A stretch of 64,000 nucleotides of DNA from a virus: IMG/VR virus record IMGVR_UViG_3300027710_000020, positions 17,856 to 81,855 of that record; one strand, written 5' to 3'. Made by a program: the position numbers and the translations under genes. Below are positions 33,751 to 42,027 of the stretch, piece by piece. Position 1 is the first letter of the stretch. Every line of letters begins with the position of its first letter. The notes under the pieces are model-generated. The model ran no database searches. It had not been told where the DNA came from and was given only the letters and a program-made list of their open reading frames with translations.

Positions 33751-36264
33751 ATGGCTTTTGAAGATCTAGGTGACTATAGCGTAGGCGCTGCTGGCAGCGA
33801 TACGTTTGACGTTGTCATCCCAGATTTAGACCCAGGGAGAACAGTTCCTATCCAATTTAGATGGAAATTTGCAGACGGGTCGTATGGTCTGTGGTCTGCC
33901 TCTAAGAATCTTATTACTCCAGAAATTTCTAGACCAGAGGCAAGCAATGTAACTTCTGTATGGAACGGAATTAATTTAGAAATATCGTGGGAAGCCCCAT
34001 TACTTTCTACTCTATTTACTATTTATATAACTTCGGGAGCAGTTACAGTTCCTTTTGCATATTCTATTGATAAAACAAAACCTCAACAAAAAGCTATCAT
34101 CTCGTCACAAGAATTAATTAATAACTTTGCAGGCGTTCTTCCAACTACCCTGACTGGTTTATTAAAAACAGTCTATATAGATACATCAACTACTGGAACA
34201 GCATTTGCAATACCTCCATATGCGGATGCAATTAGCGGACAAAATGTTTCTGACTCAGATTGGTCAGTGCTTTCTGTATCAAATGGATTTACAGTTTCGT
34301 GGGCTGGTGCATTGGTCTCTTCCCCTACATACAACTACACAGAGGTTTACACTTCATCTTCTCAAGCTGGCACATACGACCTGGTATATTCTGGCAAGGG
34401 GCCAGCAATTATAACGGTTGCGTCTTTATCTACAAATTATATTAAAATTAAACACGTATCTATCACGGGATTAAAATCTAATTTTTCAATTGTTAAAGAG
34501 GCAGTGCCATTCGATCCAATAGTTTTTGACAGTACTCCACCAGTTAATACTTTTAACGTGGGCACTACTACGTTAACTGATGATTCAAATGGGTTATTTT
34601 CTTTTGACAAAAAAGTTTTGTTTACATGGACAGAAAATGCAGACGCTAGCACATCTGGATATAGAATAAGATTTAGAATAGCTGGCTCTAATTCTTCTTA
34701 TACCTATATGTCTGTTCCAGGTAAAGACAAAACATCTTCTTACATATATGGTCTTAAAGGCGGAAAGTCTTATGAGATTGCAGTAAGTACATTTGATATT
34801 TATGGCAATACTAATGAAACTCAATGGCGTACTTATCAGGACATAGTAGTTCCAGTAAGTAATTCTCTTTTACCAGATGTTGCAATCACAGCTGGAGATA
34901 TGAAATTAGGATATGGAATCAGTTCAGATAATTCCAAAAAGGGCCTTTACATTGCCCCAGATAACTACTGGTATGTTCAAGGAAATACAAACGTATCAAG
35001 TGCTGCATACTTATCAGTTGGTGGTGCGACAGATAAACTTGTGTGGGACGGAACAAGCCTATCAGTAACTGGAACTATCAATGCCAATGCTGGTAATTTT
35101 ACTGGTGCTATACAGGTTGGAAGTGCTACAGCATATGGTCAATTTAAACTTAATACTCCAACGGGCACCAAAATTGAAATGGGAGCTTTTACGAATGCTC
35201 AAGGCGCATACACAGGTGGAGTTGGTATTCAAGGAACAGATGCAAGTGGAACCCTATTTCAGCTAGACACGGCGTCTGGAATTACCGTTAATAAAGGATC
35301 AATCGGCGGATGGACAATTACATCTACTGCCATCACTAAGGCTAACACATCTTTAGGTTCAGATGGATCTATTACTGCGGGAGCTGCGGGTCAGTTTACA
35401 GTAACAGCAGCGGGAGGACTTACTGCAACATCTGCTGATATAACAGGTGTTATAAAAGCTTCCAGCGGATATCTGGGTAACACTACAAGCGGATGGCAAA
35501 TAAATTCAGAAACAATTACATCAAAAGCTGGATCTACAAATGGAGTAATTACTTTAAACTCTAACACTGGAACTATTTCTGGCGGGCTTATAACTGGAAC
35601 TAAAGTTACTGGAACTACAATTGAGGGCGGTACAATTACTGGAGCTACAATTAACCTTAGTGGAAAACAGACAGCAAGTACAAACACATCTGGAGGTCAG
35701 ACAGAAACTTCAGATGACTCTACAAGATTAAACTTTACTAATGTGAGATATACAATAATGCCAGCATCCCAAACTACTACAGAATATGTATCTATCCCTA
35801 CATATGACCCAGTAACTGATGAGTGGGGCTCAACTACAAGCACTAATACCATTGTATCAAATACAGTAAAGTTTACAGATAACCTATTTGAAGGAGGGCT
35901 CCCAGATTCAGCATTTTATTACGGAGAGACCTGGTATGCATCAGGAACTTCAGGTGGCGCAGTAACAAACTATGTAAACTATCTTGGTGGTCTAGGGTAC
36001 ATGGGATTTGAAATAAGAGCCAATACTACCGAAAAGGGATTCTACTTTATAGGAGATAGCACTATAGCTGGGCAAAACTGGGGTGTAGCACATTACACTA
36101 CTTCTTCAAAAGATCAACCAGCTATGCTACAAACAGATGCAACTGGAAAGGTAACACGAGGAAGAGCAATTTTTACTACAGGCTCAAGCTCTACAACCAT
36201 CCTAGGTTCAACCTGGAATAGCGTCGGTCAAAACGGCGACCTAGCGTTTAGCACGAATAATTAA
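33751..36264 (+). CDS. Large fibronectin-repeat tail fibre with beta-helical tip
   Basis: The 837-residue protein begins with a fibronectin-like region (about residues 1-370, several W-x-P and YxIAVS-type strands such as GKSYEIAVSTFDIYGN). A Gly/Thr/Asn repeat part then resembles a trimeric beta-helix (LVWDGTSLSVTGTINANAGNF near 430, repeated G-x-I-T-G-T from ~560 to 640). The C-terminal 190 residues look like a globular tip. This layout is typical of phage central or side tail fibres that contact the host. No catalytic motif is apparent. Confidence 0.65.
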   Translation: MAFEDLGDYSVGAAGSDTFDVVIPDLDPGRTVPIQFRWKFADGSYGLWSASKNLITPEISRPEASNVTSVWNGINLEISWEAPLLSTLFTIYITSGAVTVPFAYSIDKTKPQQKAIISSQELINNFAGVLPTTLTGLLKTVYIDTSTTGTAFAIPPYADAISGQNVSDSDWSVLSVSNGFTVSWAGALVSSPTYNYTEVYTSSSQAGTYDLVYSGKGPAIITVASLSTNYIKIKHVSITGLKSNFSIVKEAVPFDPIVFDSTPPVNTFNVGTTTLTDDSNGLFSFDKKVLFTWTENADASTSGYRIRFRIAGSNSSYTYMSVPGKDKTSSYIYGLKGGKSYEIAVSTFDIYGNTNETQWRTYQDIVVPVSNSLLPDVAITAGDMKLGYGISSDNSKKGLYIAPDNYWYVQGNTNVSSAAYLSVGGATDKLVWDGTSLSVTGTINANAGNFTGAIQVGSATAYGQFKLNTPTGTKIEMGAFTNAQGAYTGGVGIQGTDASGTLFQLDTASGITVNKGSIGGWTITSTAITKANTSLGSDGSITAGAAGQFTVTAAGGLTATSADITGVIKASSGYLGNTTSGWQINSETITSKAGSTNGVITLNSNTGTISGGLITGTKVTGTTIEGGTITGATINLSGKQTASTNTSGGQTETSDDSTRLNFTNVRYTIMPASQTTTEYVSIPTYDPVTDEWGSTTSTNTIVSNTVKFTDNLFEGGLPDSAFYYGETWYASGTSGGAVTNYVNYLGGLGYMGFEIRANTTEKGFYFIGDSTIAGQNWGVAHYTTSSKDQPAMLQTDATGKVTRGRAIFTTGSSSTTILGSTWNSVGQNGDLAFSTNN

Positions 36265-36273
36265 GGTAAGATC

Positions 36274-38580
36274 ATGCCAAAAGCATATTTAAAGAAAGAC
36301 GTAAGCGGCACAAGCAAATGGGTAGAGCTTAAGAAGATATACTTAAAAAAGAATGGAAATTGGACATCTTTAGCTACTGTGTATGTAAAAAAACTTGTGG
36401 GCACTACAAGCAAATGGGTGCAAGTTTTTTTGGGTGCTGGCCCATCACTTAATAGCTCTCCAACAATTACTCCAAGATTGGGCGGAAAAACATTTGATAT
36501 ATATGACAGCACAAATGGAAGCTGGGATGGCGCAACTACCTTTACTAGACAGTGGGTTAGATCAGACGCAGAAGCAGGCCCATTCGTAGCCATTGGTGCA
36601 GCAACTTCAGCGGCATACACAACAACATCAGATGATGATGGTAAATGGATAACAGTAACTGTACGTGCATCAGACGGCACACTTTTTAACGAAGCAAATG
36701 CTACACCAGTTAAAATAGTTAAGTATGCTCCAGTATCACTAACAACTAATGGAGGATATTATATTGGCGTAACATCACCTGGATCCCCACAACCTGGACA
36801 GACTGTAGGTATATTTAAGCAAACAGACCCAGATTGGAAAGCAACTACAGATAGGACAAATGATACATCACCAGACTCATCTCTTTTTGAGTACGAATGG
36901 AAGTGGGAGGACACTGGAGCCATACGCACAGACTACACCAGCAGCACGTATTTAATTTCAAATGATGATTTAGGACACAAGATATCAGGAAGAATTAAAG
37001 CTGTAAATACTGGTGGATCAACATTCAGTGCTTGGGCTACTCCGACTGGTACAATTGCAACAGCCCCAGTAATTGTTACGATGCCATCATGGAAAACAAC
37101 TGGTGTGCAAATTGGCAATACAATAACAGCAAATACTGGAACATACTCACCAGAGCCAGACAAAGTTTATTGGACGTTCCAGTACTATAATACTAACCGT
37201 TCAGCCTGGATACCTATATACAAATCTGATGGGACAGTACTGGGTAGCGGAACTGATACATCACATAACCAAGATCACTCGGTAGTTATACCAGCAAAAT
37301 TTTATCTTGACGGAACAAGCACTAATGTGACCGCTGTAGGTAAATTAATTAGACTTGTTACCGATTCCTCACTTGGATCAGCTGTGTCTCTACAGCATAG
37401 CACTCCAAACTTAGGGCCAATAACTGCAGTTGTAGAGACTCTTGAAAATAGAGTACCTACTGCTGTTTCTAATATATATAGAAGAATAGACGGAACCTGG
37501 ACAAAATTTGGAACTGCTACTACCAACGTAACTCTTCTTTGGTTAAATACCAGACTTAGAAATACCAGTACACAGGGAACTGCAAAACATGTGTTTTATA
37601 CAACAGATGCAGAAGATAAAACTACAGATTTTTTTAATGACATTGGAGGAACTGGACTTACCATGACCTCTTATAGATTCGGGGTTCAGGCACATGGTAT
37701 AGGCGATTACACTGGAGATGACTTTTGGTCGATAGGAACAGAAGATGAAGGGGATTATTCTGAAAATACATCTAACGTAAATCCACAGTTCCCATCTAGA
37801 CCCACTGGATTTACAGCAACAAGAATGTCTAATAGCAGAATTGATTTGGCTTGGAATGCAGCAGGAGGATCACCAACTAATTACCATTTATATTATAGTA
37901 CTGTGGGAGATTATAGTGACATTATAGATAAAAACACTACAGAAGATTATGAAATAGGAAATGTAACTAGCTCTAATAGAACTGGTTTAGCTGCAAATAC
38001 ACAATACTGGTGGTGGGTTCGTTCAAAGAACGCTACTGGAGTAAGCAGATGGTCAGCATTTGCAACAGCAACAACTGAAGCAAATCCTACTACAACTACT
38101 ACGACTACCACTACTACGACTACCACCACTACCACCACTACTACTACGACTACGCCCGCACCTACCACTACAACTACTACGCCCGCACCTACCACTACAA
38201 CTACTACGGCTGCACCTACTACGACTACCACTACTACGCCTGCACCAGTTACTCCTGCATTTACAGTTAACTCAGTGGGTAGATCTAAGAGTGGAAGAAC
38301 CTTGACTGGAACTTGGACTTACAGCATAACAGACAATGTTTATTTTATGTGGTGGAATACAAGAATAAATAATGCAACAACAAGCGGTGTTGCAAGACAC
38401 AATGCATTTAGCTCAACAATAACAGACACGACAGACTCTTATACTGATTGCGTTAATGGATCTTATCAGTTTGGTGTTCAAGGATACGGATTTAGACTAA
38501 CAGACTATACAGACATCTTTACAAATGGAACCTCAGATCGTGGTGCGTATAGATATTCTTCATCAATAACTATTCCATAA
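36274..38580 (+). CDS. Tail fibre with duplicated domain and Thr/Pro mucin-like linker
   Basis: The 768-residue protein opens with short KKxxxTSKWV repeats (~1-45) and then several Ig-like modules. A domain near ~410-510 (WLNTRLRN, SYRFGVQAHG) is followed by a fibronectin type III domain (~510-600). A threonine/proline tract spans ~605-660, made of runs of Thr broken by PAP. The final domain ~664-768 (WWNTRINN, SYQFGVQGYG) is an obvious copy of the 410-510 domain. The Thr/Pro tract resembles a mucin or cellulosome-type O-glycosylated linker. Two glycosyltransferase genes follow it, so the linker is the best candidate substrate. Receptor binding is inferred. Confidence 0.7.
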   Translation: MPKAYLKKDVSGTSKWVELKKIYLKKNGNWTSLATVYVKKLVGTTSKWVQVFLGAGPSLNSSPTITPRLGGKTFDIYDSTNGSWDGATTFTRQWVRSDAEAGPFVAIGAATSAAYTTTSDDDGKWITVTVRASDGTLFNEANATPVKIVKYAPVSLTTNGGYYIGVTSPGSPQPGQTVGIFKQTDPDWKATTDRTNDTSPDSSLFEYEWKWEDTGAIRTDYTSSTYLISNDDLGHKISGRIKAVNTGGSTFSAWATPTGTIATAPVIVTMPSWKTTGVQIGNTITANTGTYSPEPDKVYWTFQYYNTNRSAWIPIYKSDGTVLGSGTDTSHNQDHSVVIPAKFYLDGTSTNVTAVGKLIRLVTDSSLGSAVSLQHSTPNLGPITAVVETLENRVPTAVSNIYRRIDGTWTKFGTATTNVTLLWLNTRLRNTSTQGTAKHVFYTTDAEDKTTDFFNDIGGTGLTMTSYRFGVQAHGIGDYTGDDFWSIGTEDEGDYSENTSNVNPQFPSRPTGFTATRMSNSRIDLAWNAAGGSPTNYHLYYSTVGDYSDIIDKNTTEDYEIGNVTSSNRTGLAANTQYWWWVRSKNATGVSRWSAFATATTEANPTTTTTTTTTTTTTTTTTTTTTTPAPTTTTTTPAPTTTTTTAAPTTTTTTTPAPVTPAFTVNSVGRSKSGRTLTGTWTYSITDNVYFMWWNTRINNATTSGVARHNAFSSTITDTTDSYTDCVNGSYQFGVQGYGFRLTDYTDIFTNGTSDRGAYRYSSSITIP
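38152..38205 (+). repeat. Two exact 27-bp tandem repeats in the Thr linker
   Basis: The 27-base unit (9 codons, encoding TPAPTTTTT) occurs at 38152-38178 and 38179-38205 without a mismatch. Further degenerate ACT/ACC/ACG repeats flank it from about 38086 to 38247. The unit length keeps the reading frame, so copy number could vary without truncating the fibre. Confidence 0.85.
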
Positions 38581-38588
38581 GGAGAAAT

Positions 38589-39011
38589 ATGACAAAAAAA
38601 GATGACCTAAATAGAATTAAAGAAATTGAAGCTCAGCAATTATTACTTATTCCAGAGATTAAAATTCTTCGATCTTCTGTAAATAGTAATGCTCAAGACG
38701 ATACCCCGTTAGAGATATTGGAAGAAAAAATTGATGAGATTAATCTGCTTCGAAAAGAAAAAGCCTTATTGCTTTTAAATTTGGGATTTCAAATAGTTGG
38801 AGTAAGCATAGATGAGCCTTTAGCTGATACCGAAATGTGGAAACAAATAGAACTTGAAAAGGCATCACTGGAAGTATCTAATTCAAGATACTCGCTATGT
38901 ACAAATTGCCCAGAATTTGTTACAATATCTAAACAGTGTAAAGCACTCGGTGTGTTTGCAGAAGAGTATTCATCAATTGAATCTTCAAGTTGTCCTATAG
39001 GGAATTGGTAA
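38589..39011 (+). CDS. Hypothetical helical protein with C-terminal cysteines
   Basis: The first ~95 of 140 residues are helical and charged (coiled-coil-like). The C-terminus has four cysteines (CTNCPEF near 105, then single cysteines near 118 and 136) that could bind zinc or an iron-sulfur cluster. It sits between the Thr-rich fibre and the glycosyltransferase genes and overlaps the next start by one base (TAATG). Function unknown; an accessory to fibre modification is only a positional guess. Confidence 0.6.
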   Translation: MTKKDDLNRIKEIEAQQLLLIPEIKILRSSVNSNAQDDTPLEILEEKIDEINLLRKEKALLLLNLGFQIVGVSIDEPLADTEMWKQIELEKASLEVSNSRYSLCTNCPEFVTISKQCKALGVFAEEYSSIESSSCPIGNW

Positions 39012-39877
39012 TGTCAAAAATAGCTATCACTGCTTTTGTAGATAAAGGCGGAAGCTTTGTAGATGAAGTTAATCAAATGACTTTAAGTGGCAGAAGATTA
39101 GACAATAGGTTTACCTTTGTTATATTTGCTGAGCCTGAAATATGCGGCAGTATAAAAAAAAGACACAATGTATTAGTATATGAATACGAGTCTCCAAAAG
39201 ATACATACTACGAAACATATAGATATGCCAAGTCCCTGGAATTTTTAAAATCTAATAGTCACATATTAAAAGAATATGATTATTTAATAAAAACAGACAC
39301 AGACGTTTTTGTTACTGAGAATTTAAATAAGTATATATTTGATGAAAAAATATCTTTCAGGCCTGGATTTTATTCTTTAACTGAAAGATGTACCGAACAG
39401 ACTTACGAGCTGGCAAATAAATTTAATTATATTAATTATAAAAAAATGTTTAATGCTGGGGCTACCCTCATAGGCCCATCTTCAGACATCATTAATGTAA
39501 TGAATCTTTCTGATATTTTATGCAAAGACATATTTTATTATTTGTGCCCAAATGGCAGGTACGGAGATACAATAGAAGACACCTGGCTAAAGTCCTTGTA
39601 TTCTGGCACATCAACATTAATAGCTACTGAAATTGTAGTTTCTTCTTTATTTGATTCAAAAAAGTTTATTATTACAGATTCTATTGATGCTAATTGTTTT
39701 TCTGAAGATAGCCTAGATGGCATATTCCATATACATCAATGGCACGGAGAAGGAATGTATTCAAAATTTGATGCTAGGGACGGACATTACGACAATATGA
39801 ATTACGGAGACCCAGATACGATATCTGGGTACTGCCTGAATATATTTCTAGAAAATAAAAGGGAAATAAATGTCTAG
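39011..39877 (+). CDS. Glycosyltransferase-like protein (DUF7164-type)
   Basis: The ATG at 39011 overlaps the upstream stop. The 288 residues form a GT-A-like fold: a beta/alpha start AITAFVDKGGSFV, FTFVIFAEPE near 37, and a DYLIKTDTDVFV segment near 92-103 whose DTD can serve as the metal-binding DxD. A FNAGATLIGPS region near 150 and a histidine-rich IFHIHQWHGEGMYS end follow. The appearance matches phage DUF7164 proteins. The donor sugar and acceptor are unknown. Its place directly after the Thr-rich fibre suggests fibre or host-surface modification. Codon use is very AT-rich. Confidence 0.65.
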   Translation: MSKIAITAFVDKGGSFVDEVNQMTLSGRRLDNRFTFVIFAEPEICGSIKKRHNVLVYEYESPKDTYYETYRYAKSLEFLKSNSHILKEYDYLIKTDTDVFVTENLNKYIFDEKISFRPGFYSLTERCTEQTYELANKFNYINYKKMFNAGATLIGPSSDIINVMNLSDILCKDIFYYLCPNGRYGDTIEDTWLKSLYSGTSTLIATEIVVSSLFDSKKFIITDSIDANCFSEDSLDGIFHIHQWHGEGMYSKFDARDGHYDNMNYGDPDTISGYCLNIFLENKREINV

Positions 39878-40772
39878 CATATTTGTACAGATATCTTCTT
39901 TTCAAGATCGTGAACTCCCATTAACTATACTCGATTGTATCGATAAGTCCTCTGGCGAACATACAATTAATTTTGGAGTTTTTAATTGTTATTTCAAAGA
40001 AGATAAGATTAATATTCCTGATTTCAAAAACATTAAGTTTGAAGAAGCAGTTGCTCCAGATAAAATCGGGGTTGGCATAGGAAGATTTATAGCCAACTCT
40101 TTTTATGATGGAGAAGACTATTATTTGCAAATTGATTCACATAGCAGGTTTGAAAAAGACTGGGACAAGTATTTAATATCAGACTATTTATATTATAAAG
40201 AAGCAGGACTTAATCCAATACTAACGACATATCCAGCAGTTTATCTTTACGAAGAAGGCAAGATTAAGTATTTGCCAAACGATGATACTCCATACATAGG
40301 GTATCCAAATACCCCAGAGGCTCAGGCTCAGTTTTTAAAAGATAAGATATTGCCACAAGCATCTATGCATAATAAAGAAGGAAATATATTCACAAAAGGA
40401 GTTTCTGGTGCACAAATATTTGGCCCAGGGGATCTTCATATGATTGAGCCCAACAAGAAAATATTGCACTGGGGAGAAGAGACATTATACTCAGTTAGAT
40501 TTTATACACATGGATACGACCTTTTAATACCTAGAAAAAATAATATATATCACTTATATTATAACGCAGATAATGAAGATATGAGCATGAGAAAGCTACC
40601 AGGTAATTATTTTAAAAAAGAAACTGACGATCTTCTGGTAGACTCCCTGGCAGAGTTGTCTAGGATCGTGGATAATAATGTGATAGGGTATCAAGCGTTA
40701 GGGTCTAAAAGAGGGCTTGACGAATACGAAAGATATGCTAATATTAACTTTAAGACTGGAAGAATAGGATAA
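39870..40772 (+). CDS. Skp1-type GlcNAc-transferase-like glycosyltransferase
   Basis: The 300-residue product begins SIFVQISSFQDRELPLTILD (residues 2-21), the signature start of the PF11397 (GlcNAc) family. GEDYYLQIDSHSRFEKDWD near 84-102 supplies the DxH nucleotide-sugar motif, and SGAQIFGPG near 175 and LHWGEETLYSVRFYTHGYDL near 200-219 also match. Characterised eukaryotic members add GlcNAc to hydroxyproline of Skp1. The gene overlaps the preceding glycosyltransferase by eight bases. With a prolyl-hydroxylase-like gene at 60108 and a Thr/Pro-rich fibre upstream, protein O-glycosylation is plausible. Confidence 0.75.
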   Translation: MSSIFVQISSFQDRELPLTILDCIDKSSGEHTINFGVFNCYFKEDKINIPDFKNIKFEEAVAPDKIGVGIGRFIANSFYDGEDYYLQIDSHSRFEKDWDKYLISDYLYYKEAGLNPILTTYPAVYLYEEGKIKYLPNDDTPYIGYPNTPEAQAQFLKDKILPQASMHNKEGNIFTKGVSGAQIFGPGDLHMIEPNKKILHWGEETLYSVRFYTHGYDLLIPRKNNIYHLYYNADNEDMSMRKLPGNYFKKETDDLLVDSLAELSRIVDNNVIGYQALGSKRGLDEYERYANINFKTGRIG

Positions 40773-40773
40773 A

Positions 40774-41058
40774 ATGAATACAGAGTTTTCAGCAGAAGAT
40801 GCTTTAAGATTTGCGGAGATTGAAAAACAACAGGCAATTGTCATGAACGCAATTAACGCAATTATCGGATCGATTAATCCATATGAAGAGGGTGAAGACC
40901 AGATACCAATTTTAAAAAAGGCTAATGATGAAATGAAGTCTTTGATAGTTGAAAAAGTTAAAATAGGGCGTAAGAACGGGGTTCTGGTTAAAGTGTTGCC
41001 TGATGGCGTTAAGCACGATCCCTTTCCCGAAGACCCTAGTAGCCAGCAAGACCAATAA
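40774..41058 (+). CDS. Small helical protein, 94 aa
   Basis: The 94 residues are mostly helical (FSAEDALRFAEIEKQQAIVMNAINAII near 5-31) with a Lys-rich middle and an acidic proline-containing end (DPFPEDPSSQQDQ). It has no membrane segment. It follows the glycosyltransferase after one base. Not recognised. Confidence 0.6.
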   Translation: MNTEFSAEDALRFAEIEKQQAIVMNAINAIIGSINPYEEGEDQIPILKKANDEMKSLIVEKVKIGRKNGVLVKVLPDGVKHDPFPEDPSSQQDQ

Positions 41059-41059
41059 A

Positions 41060-41068
41060 TGATATAAT
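41060..41068 (+). promoter_or_regulatory. Extended -10 promoter TGATATAAT
   Basis: The sequence AAATGATATAATAA is identical to the promoter at 32000-32013. Here a 16-base leader with AAGGAGG precedes the ATG at 41085. Confidence 0.55.
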
Positions 41069-41084
41069 AAGAAAAGGAGGAATT

Positions 41085-41303
41085 ATGGCAACCACACTCA
41101 CAAAAGAAGAAAAAACAATTATTATTGATCAACATATTAAGAGCTTAGACTTTTCAATTTACGGATTAGAATTAGAAGTAATTCAATACGAGGCGGGATC
41201 AACCGTAGACCCAGAAGGTCTAGAAAGAATAAACAACAACCTTAGCACCTTGAATGCAAAAAGGGATGCTCTAAATGCAGAGAAGTCCTCACTAGTCGAA
41301 TAG
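41085..41303 (+). CDS. Small coiled-coil protein, 72 aa
   Basis: The product is charged and helical throughout (TKEEKTIIIDQHIKSLDFS start, LERINNNLSTLNAKRDALNAE end), with heptad-like leucines. A perfect AAGGAGG lies upstream. It precedes a second coiled-coil peptide of similar length. Function unknown; the pair may be paired helices of a virion or lysis-related complex. Confidence 0.6.
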   Translation: MATTLTKEEKTIIIDQHIKSLDFSIYGLELEVIQYEAGSTVDPEGLERINNNLSTLNAKRDALNAEKSSLVE

Positions 41304-41310
41304 GAATAAA

Positions 41311-41484
41311 ATGGCAGAGAAGATTGAGCTGGTAGTTACAGCTTTGCAACAAAGAATAGGCGAAATTGTCTCAAATTATGAGACTCAGATTGCTATCCTT
41401 CGTGCAGAAATTACAAAAATGACAGAAGAAAAGCAAGAAAAAGAAAAAGCGGTAGAAGAATACGAAAATTCTTTACCTTTATAG
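41311..41484 (+). CDS. Small coiled-coil protein, 57 aa
   Basis: An ATG at 41311, eight bases after the previous stop, opens 57 codons to TAG at 41482-41484. The peptide is helical and charged (VVTALQQRIGEIVSNYETQI, then a Glu/Lys-rich segment), ending NSLPL. Heptad spacing of hydrophobics predicts a coiled coil. There is no signal sequence, so a spanin role is unlikely. Not recognised. Confidence 0.6.
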   Translation: MAEKIELVVTALQQRIGEIVSNYETQIAILRAEITKMTEEKQEKEKAVEEYENSLPL

Positions 41485-41495
41485 GGAGATAAAAT

Positions 41496-41942
41496 ATGGC
41501 AACAAATGAGTTTATACCCGTTACCTTTAATGACGGCGAGCCTTTGGATCCCACAAAGCTCAATAAGCTAGTACAAAATATAAATAATATATATCAGTCC
41601 AACGCCTTATCTTTATCTAATGCAGGAGCTGGCGCAGGAACAACTCTTCAGGTTCCAGTAATATTTACTTATAGATATACTTTTCAAAATGTTAAAGCAG
41701 CTGCAGCAGCGCAAACGCATACTTTTAATTTTAATGGTAAATTCACTCCAGAAGATTTAAATGCAGGAAAAGTGTTTGTTACCACTGGAATAACAAATGC
41801 AATAGGAGACAATGACAACGTTAACGTTGCCATATCAGACGTAAAAACAGGAGCACCAAAGATCTTTTGCAGCATGACTGGAACGGGAACAAGAAATGTG
41901 TCCGTAGATGTCATAGCTATATGCATGAAGGATATAATTTAG
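41496..41942 (+). CDS. Virion protein, beta-rich
   Basis: The 148-residue protein has an N-terminal attachment-like segment (FIPVTFNDGEPLDPTKLNKLVQNIN, ~5-30) that phage fibre and decoration proteins often use. A beta-rich domain follows, with TFNFNGKFTPEDLNAG near 78 and NVSVDVIAICMKDI at the end. It is the last gene before the early/replication block. A fibre or capsid decoration role is inferred from pattern. Confidence 0.55.
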   Translation: MATNEFIPVTFNDGEPLDPTKLNKLVQNINNIYQSNALSLSNAGAGAGTTLQVPVIFTYRYTFQNVKAAAAAQTHTFNFNGKFTPEDLNAGKVFVTTGITNAIGDNDNVNVAISDVKTGAPKIFCSMTGTGTRNVSVDVIAICMKDII

Positions 41943-41945
41943 CCC

Positions 41946-41973
41946 TTGACAAGTCCCACAAATATGTTACAAT
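41946..41973 (+). promoter_or_regulatory. Consensus promoter TTGACA-N16-TGTTACAAT with operator-like palindrome
   Basis: TTGACA (41946-41951) and an extended -10 TACAAT (41968-41973) are spaced by 16 bases. A perfect inverted repeat TGTTACA/TGTAACA (41965-41971 with 41977-41983) overlaps the -10 and the start point, as an operator would. It is placed to drive the replication genes. Confidence 0.7.
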
Positions 41974-41985
41974 TACTGTAACATC

Positions 41986-42010
41986 AAAGTCACGTACCCG
42001 TGACTTTTTT
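41986..42010 (+). terminator. Hairpin with T tail in the 5' leader of the replication block
   Basis: Perfect 9-bp stem AAAGTCACG/CGTGACTTT (41986-41994 with 41999-42007), 4-base loop and a run of six T (42005-42010). It lies between the promoter start point and the ATG at 42028, so it may end late transcription from upstream or act as an attenuator. Confidence 0.8.
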
Positions 42011-42027
42011 ACATATTAAGGTAGAAA

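Noticed and set aside
37947-38231. Val-rich - strand frame opposite the Thr linker
   Set aside because: It consists of runs of Val and Gly produced by reading the ACN repeats backwards; no start signal.
38086-38247. CRISPR-like repeat array
   Set aside because: The repeats are contiguous coding triplets with no spacers, and no cas genes are near. The Cas4-like nuclease at 52935 stands with recombination genes instead.
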